A DNA stretch of 64,000 nt, taken from the NCBI RefSeq assembly GCF_017115085.1, contig NZ_JABXKJ010000249.1, positions 35,375 to 99,374 on the forward strand, written 5' to 3'. The first letter of the stretch is position 1. Each line of letters starts with the position of its first letter. This stretch comes from Nostoc sp. NMS7. GTDB taxonomy: Bacteria; Cyanobacteriota; Cyanobacteriia; Cyanobacteriales; Nostocaceae. Below, one piece after another: positions 61,938 through 64,000 of this stretch. Under the pieces are notes generated by a model. The model did no database searches, had not been told where the DNA came from, and worked only from the letters and a program-made list of their open reading frames with translations. A program made the translations under genes and the position numbers.

Positions 61938-64000
61938 TTAGGGAATATCATTACCTAAAAGAAGTGCCACTTCATCTTCTGATAATTCTTCGATTTTCTC
62001 AAAGAGAAGTTGCTCGATCATTTCTGCTTGTTTTGCTGGGATCATCGCTTGCAGTAAAAGGTCGCGTAGAGGTAACTCTACAGGAAACTTTGCTCGTAAT
62101 CGAGAAACTAATTGGGTAGCGATGAGGGAATCTCCTCCTAATTCATAGAAATTGTCATAAATACCAACTTCTGTAATCGCCAAAACTTCTTGCCAAATTT
62201 CCACAATTTGTTTTTCTAACTCGTTAGTCGGAGCAACATAGGAATTACTGAGGTTAGGTCTAGAATAGCGTGAGGATGAGTCTAATTGATTGGAAAATTT
62301 TGCGTTTGTGATCGAGTCGCCGTTAAATGTGCGATCGCCAAGTATACGCGAAGCGTACTCGCACCTGGCTTTAATATCTAAAGTAGAAACAACAACCTGA
62401 GTTCCCTCTGCTAAAGAAAATACCCTTTTAAAGACTTCTATACTTTCTGTCTCGGTGATGGCTAATTCTACCCCAGATGTTTGTGTGAGTGTTTTTTCTT
62501 CTTGGGTTGCATTCAGTTGCAATTTATCCCAATTGATGATTTTCCAGGGCAAATAGCTAGTTTGGTTATGTCTTTGAGTAAAAGTATCTATTAGTTGGTT
62601 AACTCCTGAATATAATCCTAACCCGAATCCTCCAAGAACGGAAGATAAAGAAGAAAGAATAATACAAAAATCTAACTTTTGATTCTGTAATACTTTTTCT
62701 AAAACAGTTATTTTATGACCTTGAGTGTCAAGTAACTTTTCTAACTCTGTTTTCTGAATTTCTGCTATTGAGCAAAATATATTTTCGCGCGTTATTCCAA
62801 CTGAAGAGATTACTCCATGAATTTGACCAATATTGTCTGATGTTAAAATCCGGTGCATTTGTTCATAGTTAGTTGGATCTGCACGCATGACTAAAACTTC
62901 TCCACCTAATTCTTCTAATGCTAATACTTTTTGAATTTTTCGACTTACTTCATCTTTTTGACCGTGAGTTTCAAGCCATTGCAAGTATTCATCATTTTCA
63001 GGAAAAGTAGAATCTTCAATGAATATAAGTTTTGTTTGGAGAGTTTTTGCCAAATATCCAGCCAGCACAATTGCAAAACTTTCGAGTCCACCTGGAAACA
63101 GGTAAACACCTTCTTTTCTCAATATATTTTTGTCTGCAACTGCTGATAAGTGTACTGAATCAAATGTTTGTATCCAACGGTAGCGATCGCGGTAAGCAAC
63201 AACCAAATCAGGGGACAAAGCTATAAACTCATTTATAATTTGGTCTACAATATGACGATCAAAATCTCCTCCTCCTCTCTCTGCGCCTCTGCGGTTCGTT
63301 AAAACAAAATCTAAATTCCGACAACTAATATTAGGATATTCTTGAGGAATAACCTTACATAACCCTAACACCGTTGCTTTCTCTGGGTCGAGAGTTTCGT
63401 TACCGTTAACTTCTTGGATTTGGTTCGATATAACCCAGATTTGCAAGCGATGCCTTTGGCAAGCCGCTAAGGCGTCTACGCTAATTTTCTCCTTACCAAG
63501 AGTTTGAGTTAAAAACAACAAACTTTGAAATTCTAGATATTTACTTAGTTGACAATTTTCAAAAGTATTCAGAGTCCATAAATAAGCAATATTTTGGGGA
63601 ATTCTACCCAGTAAAATCAGTTCTTTAAATAAAACATCATAGTCATCGCGGTTTTGCGGATTAATAGTGTATACACCCTCACGTAATTTGCGAAACTCTT
63701 GTCCCTTCTCTACAACAATTACATTTTTGTCATGCTGTTCCAGTCTGTTAATTAACTGGACACCTACTCCACAGTCATCAACAAATAGTAGCCATTCCTT
63801 ATCAAAAGACTCTGCACGAGATGGGGAGGTTGAATGAGGTAGCAAAGAACGTTTCCAGGAGGGAATATAAAACCAGTCAGCAATGTCTTGTTTTTTATCT
63901 AAAGTTATAGAGTTGCTACTTGAAGAAAGTGATGGTGATTTTGCATCAATCCAATATCGTTGACGTTCAAAGGGATAAGTAGGTAAAGGTAGACGATAAC
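61938..64000 (-). CDS. Type I polyketide synthase, 3' part: AT end - KR - ACP (5' end outside window)
   Basis: The frame is open to the right edge. The first visible residues RLPLPTYPFERQRYWID are the standard post-AT linker, so an AT, and presumably a KS, lie outside. A long KR region follows (~63880-62400). Its NADPH-binding glycine motif is degraded (PGGLESFA at 63095-63072, where G-G-L-G-G-I-G is expected), though SSLSS and YSGVN remain. The ACP/PCP near the end has ELGGDSLIATQ with the Ser for phosphopantetheine. The tail (VALLLGNDIP) follows. It is the first visible gene of the cluster. Confidence 0.9.
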   Translation of the reverse strand, partial: YRLPLPTYPFERQRYWIDAKSPSLSSSSNSITLDKKQDIADWFYIPSWKRSLLPHSTSPSRAESFDKEWLLFVDDCGVGVQLINRLEQHDKNVIVVEKGQEFRKLREGVYTINPQNRDDYDVLFKELILLGRIPQNIAYLWTLNTFENCQLSKYLEFQSLLFLTQTLGKEKISVDALAACQRHRLQIWVISNQIQEVNGNETLDPEKATVLGLCKVIPQEYPNISCRNLDFVLTNRRGAERGGGDFDRHIVDQIINEFIALSPDLVVAYRDRYRWIQTFDSVHLSAVADKNILRKEGVYLFPGGLESFAIVLAGYLAKTLQTKLIFIEDSTFPENDEYLQWLETHGQKDEVSRKIQKVLALEELGGEVLVMRADPTNYEQMHRILTSDNIGQIHGVISSVGITRENIFCSIAEIQKTELEKLLDTQGHKITVLEKVLQNQKLDFCIILSSLSSVLGGFGLGLYSGVNQLIDTFTQRHNQTSYLPWKIINWDKLQLNATQEEKTLTQTSGVELAITETESIEVFKRVFSLAEGTQVVVSTLDIKARCEYASRILGDRTFNGDSITNAKFSNQLDSSSRYSRPNLSNSYVAPTNELEKQIVEIWQEVLAITEVGIYDNFYELGGDSLIATQLVSRLRAKFPVELPLRDLLLQAMIPAKQAEMIEQLLFEKIEELSEDEVALLLGNDIP
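63267..63299 (-). repeat. Dispersed repeat translated inside the PKS KR region
   Basis: The coding strand reads AACGAACCGCAGAGGCGCAG and onward, a repeat normally found in spacers of this genome (compare 61751). Here it is in frame and gives the peptide TNRRGAERGGG, which has no counterpart in normal KR domains. Confidence 0.7.

Overview
The window looks like chromosomal DNA of a filamentous, heterocyst-type cyanobacterium close to Nostoc. The octamer GCGATCGC (HIP1) occurs throughout. The genes include cyanobacterial NDH-1 CO2-uptake subunits, a ChpX/ChpY-type CO2 hydration protein, a SipA-like protein and CYP110-like P450s. The spacers are full of the palindromic and MITE-like repeats typical of Nostoc. 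I saw no tRNA, rRNA or CRISPR array.

Region 1 (1-12.3 kb): the 3' part of a PAS-GGDEF-EAL protein, two Uma2-family proteins, a coiled-coil protein, a beta-helix/SLH protein with a 33-bp tandem-repeat linker, an FUSC-family membrane protein, an MgtA-type P-type ATPase and a PIN-domain toxin-antitoxin pair. Region 2 (12.3-30.1 kb): a 5'-truncated AAA/TOPRIM gene, a second PIN pair, a 21-bp tandem array, CadD, an orphan SsuA/TauA-like binding protein, cbpA-cbpM, a split-barrel flavoprotein, S-formylglutathione hydrolase, a Kv-like channel, a deaminase, a two-component system divergent from a Spy-like periplasmic protein, SipA-like, a PrxQ-like peroxiredoxin, modA divergent from an RHH-TOBE protein, and a PvdE-like ABC exporter.

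Region 3 (30.6-36.3 kb) is an ndhF - Tat-exported beta-carbonic anhydrase - ndhD - CO2 hydration protein operon, a CO2-uptake NDH-1 module with its own carbonic anhydrase gene. Region 4 (36.8-49.8 kb) has a decayed AlbA_2/RecG-like gene, the hopanoid side-chain genes hpnJ-hpnK-hpnI, a cupin, an isochorismatase-fold hydrolase, a purple-acid-phosphatase-like enzyme, an alpha/beta hydrolase, a DUF1003 protein and a histidine phosphatase.

Region 5 (49.9-52.3 kb) is a graveyard of transposase remnants, including a frameshifted IS with 18-bp terminal inverted repeats. Region 6 (52.3-64 kb, running off the right edge) is a minus-strand biosynthetic cluster: PKS module (AT end - KR - ACP), NRPS module (C-A-PCP-TE), two tandem P450s, a sucrase/ferredoxin-like protein and a MATE exporter. 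Its KR has a broken NADPH glycine motif, its thioesterase has Cys in place of the usual Ser, and its A-domain code resembles that reported for beta-alanine domains. I do not recognise the product. This cluster is the best candidate for an undescribed system.

Repeats have shaped several genes. Repeat-derived sequence is translated inside the PKS and the DUF1003 protein, and repeats sit at the broken 5' edge of the AlbA_2 gene and inside the NDH operon.
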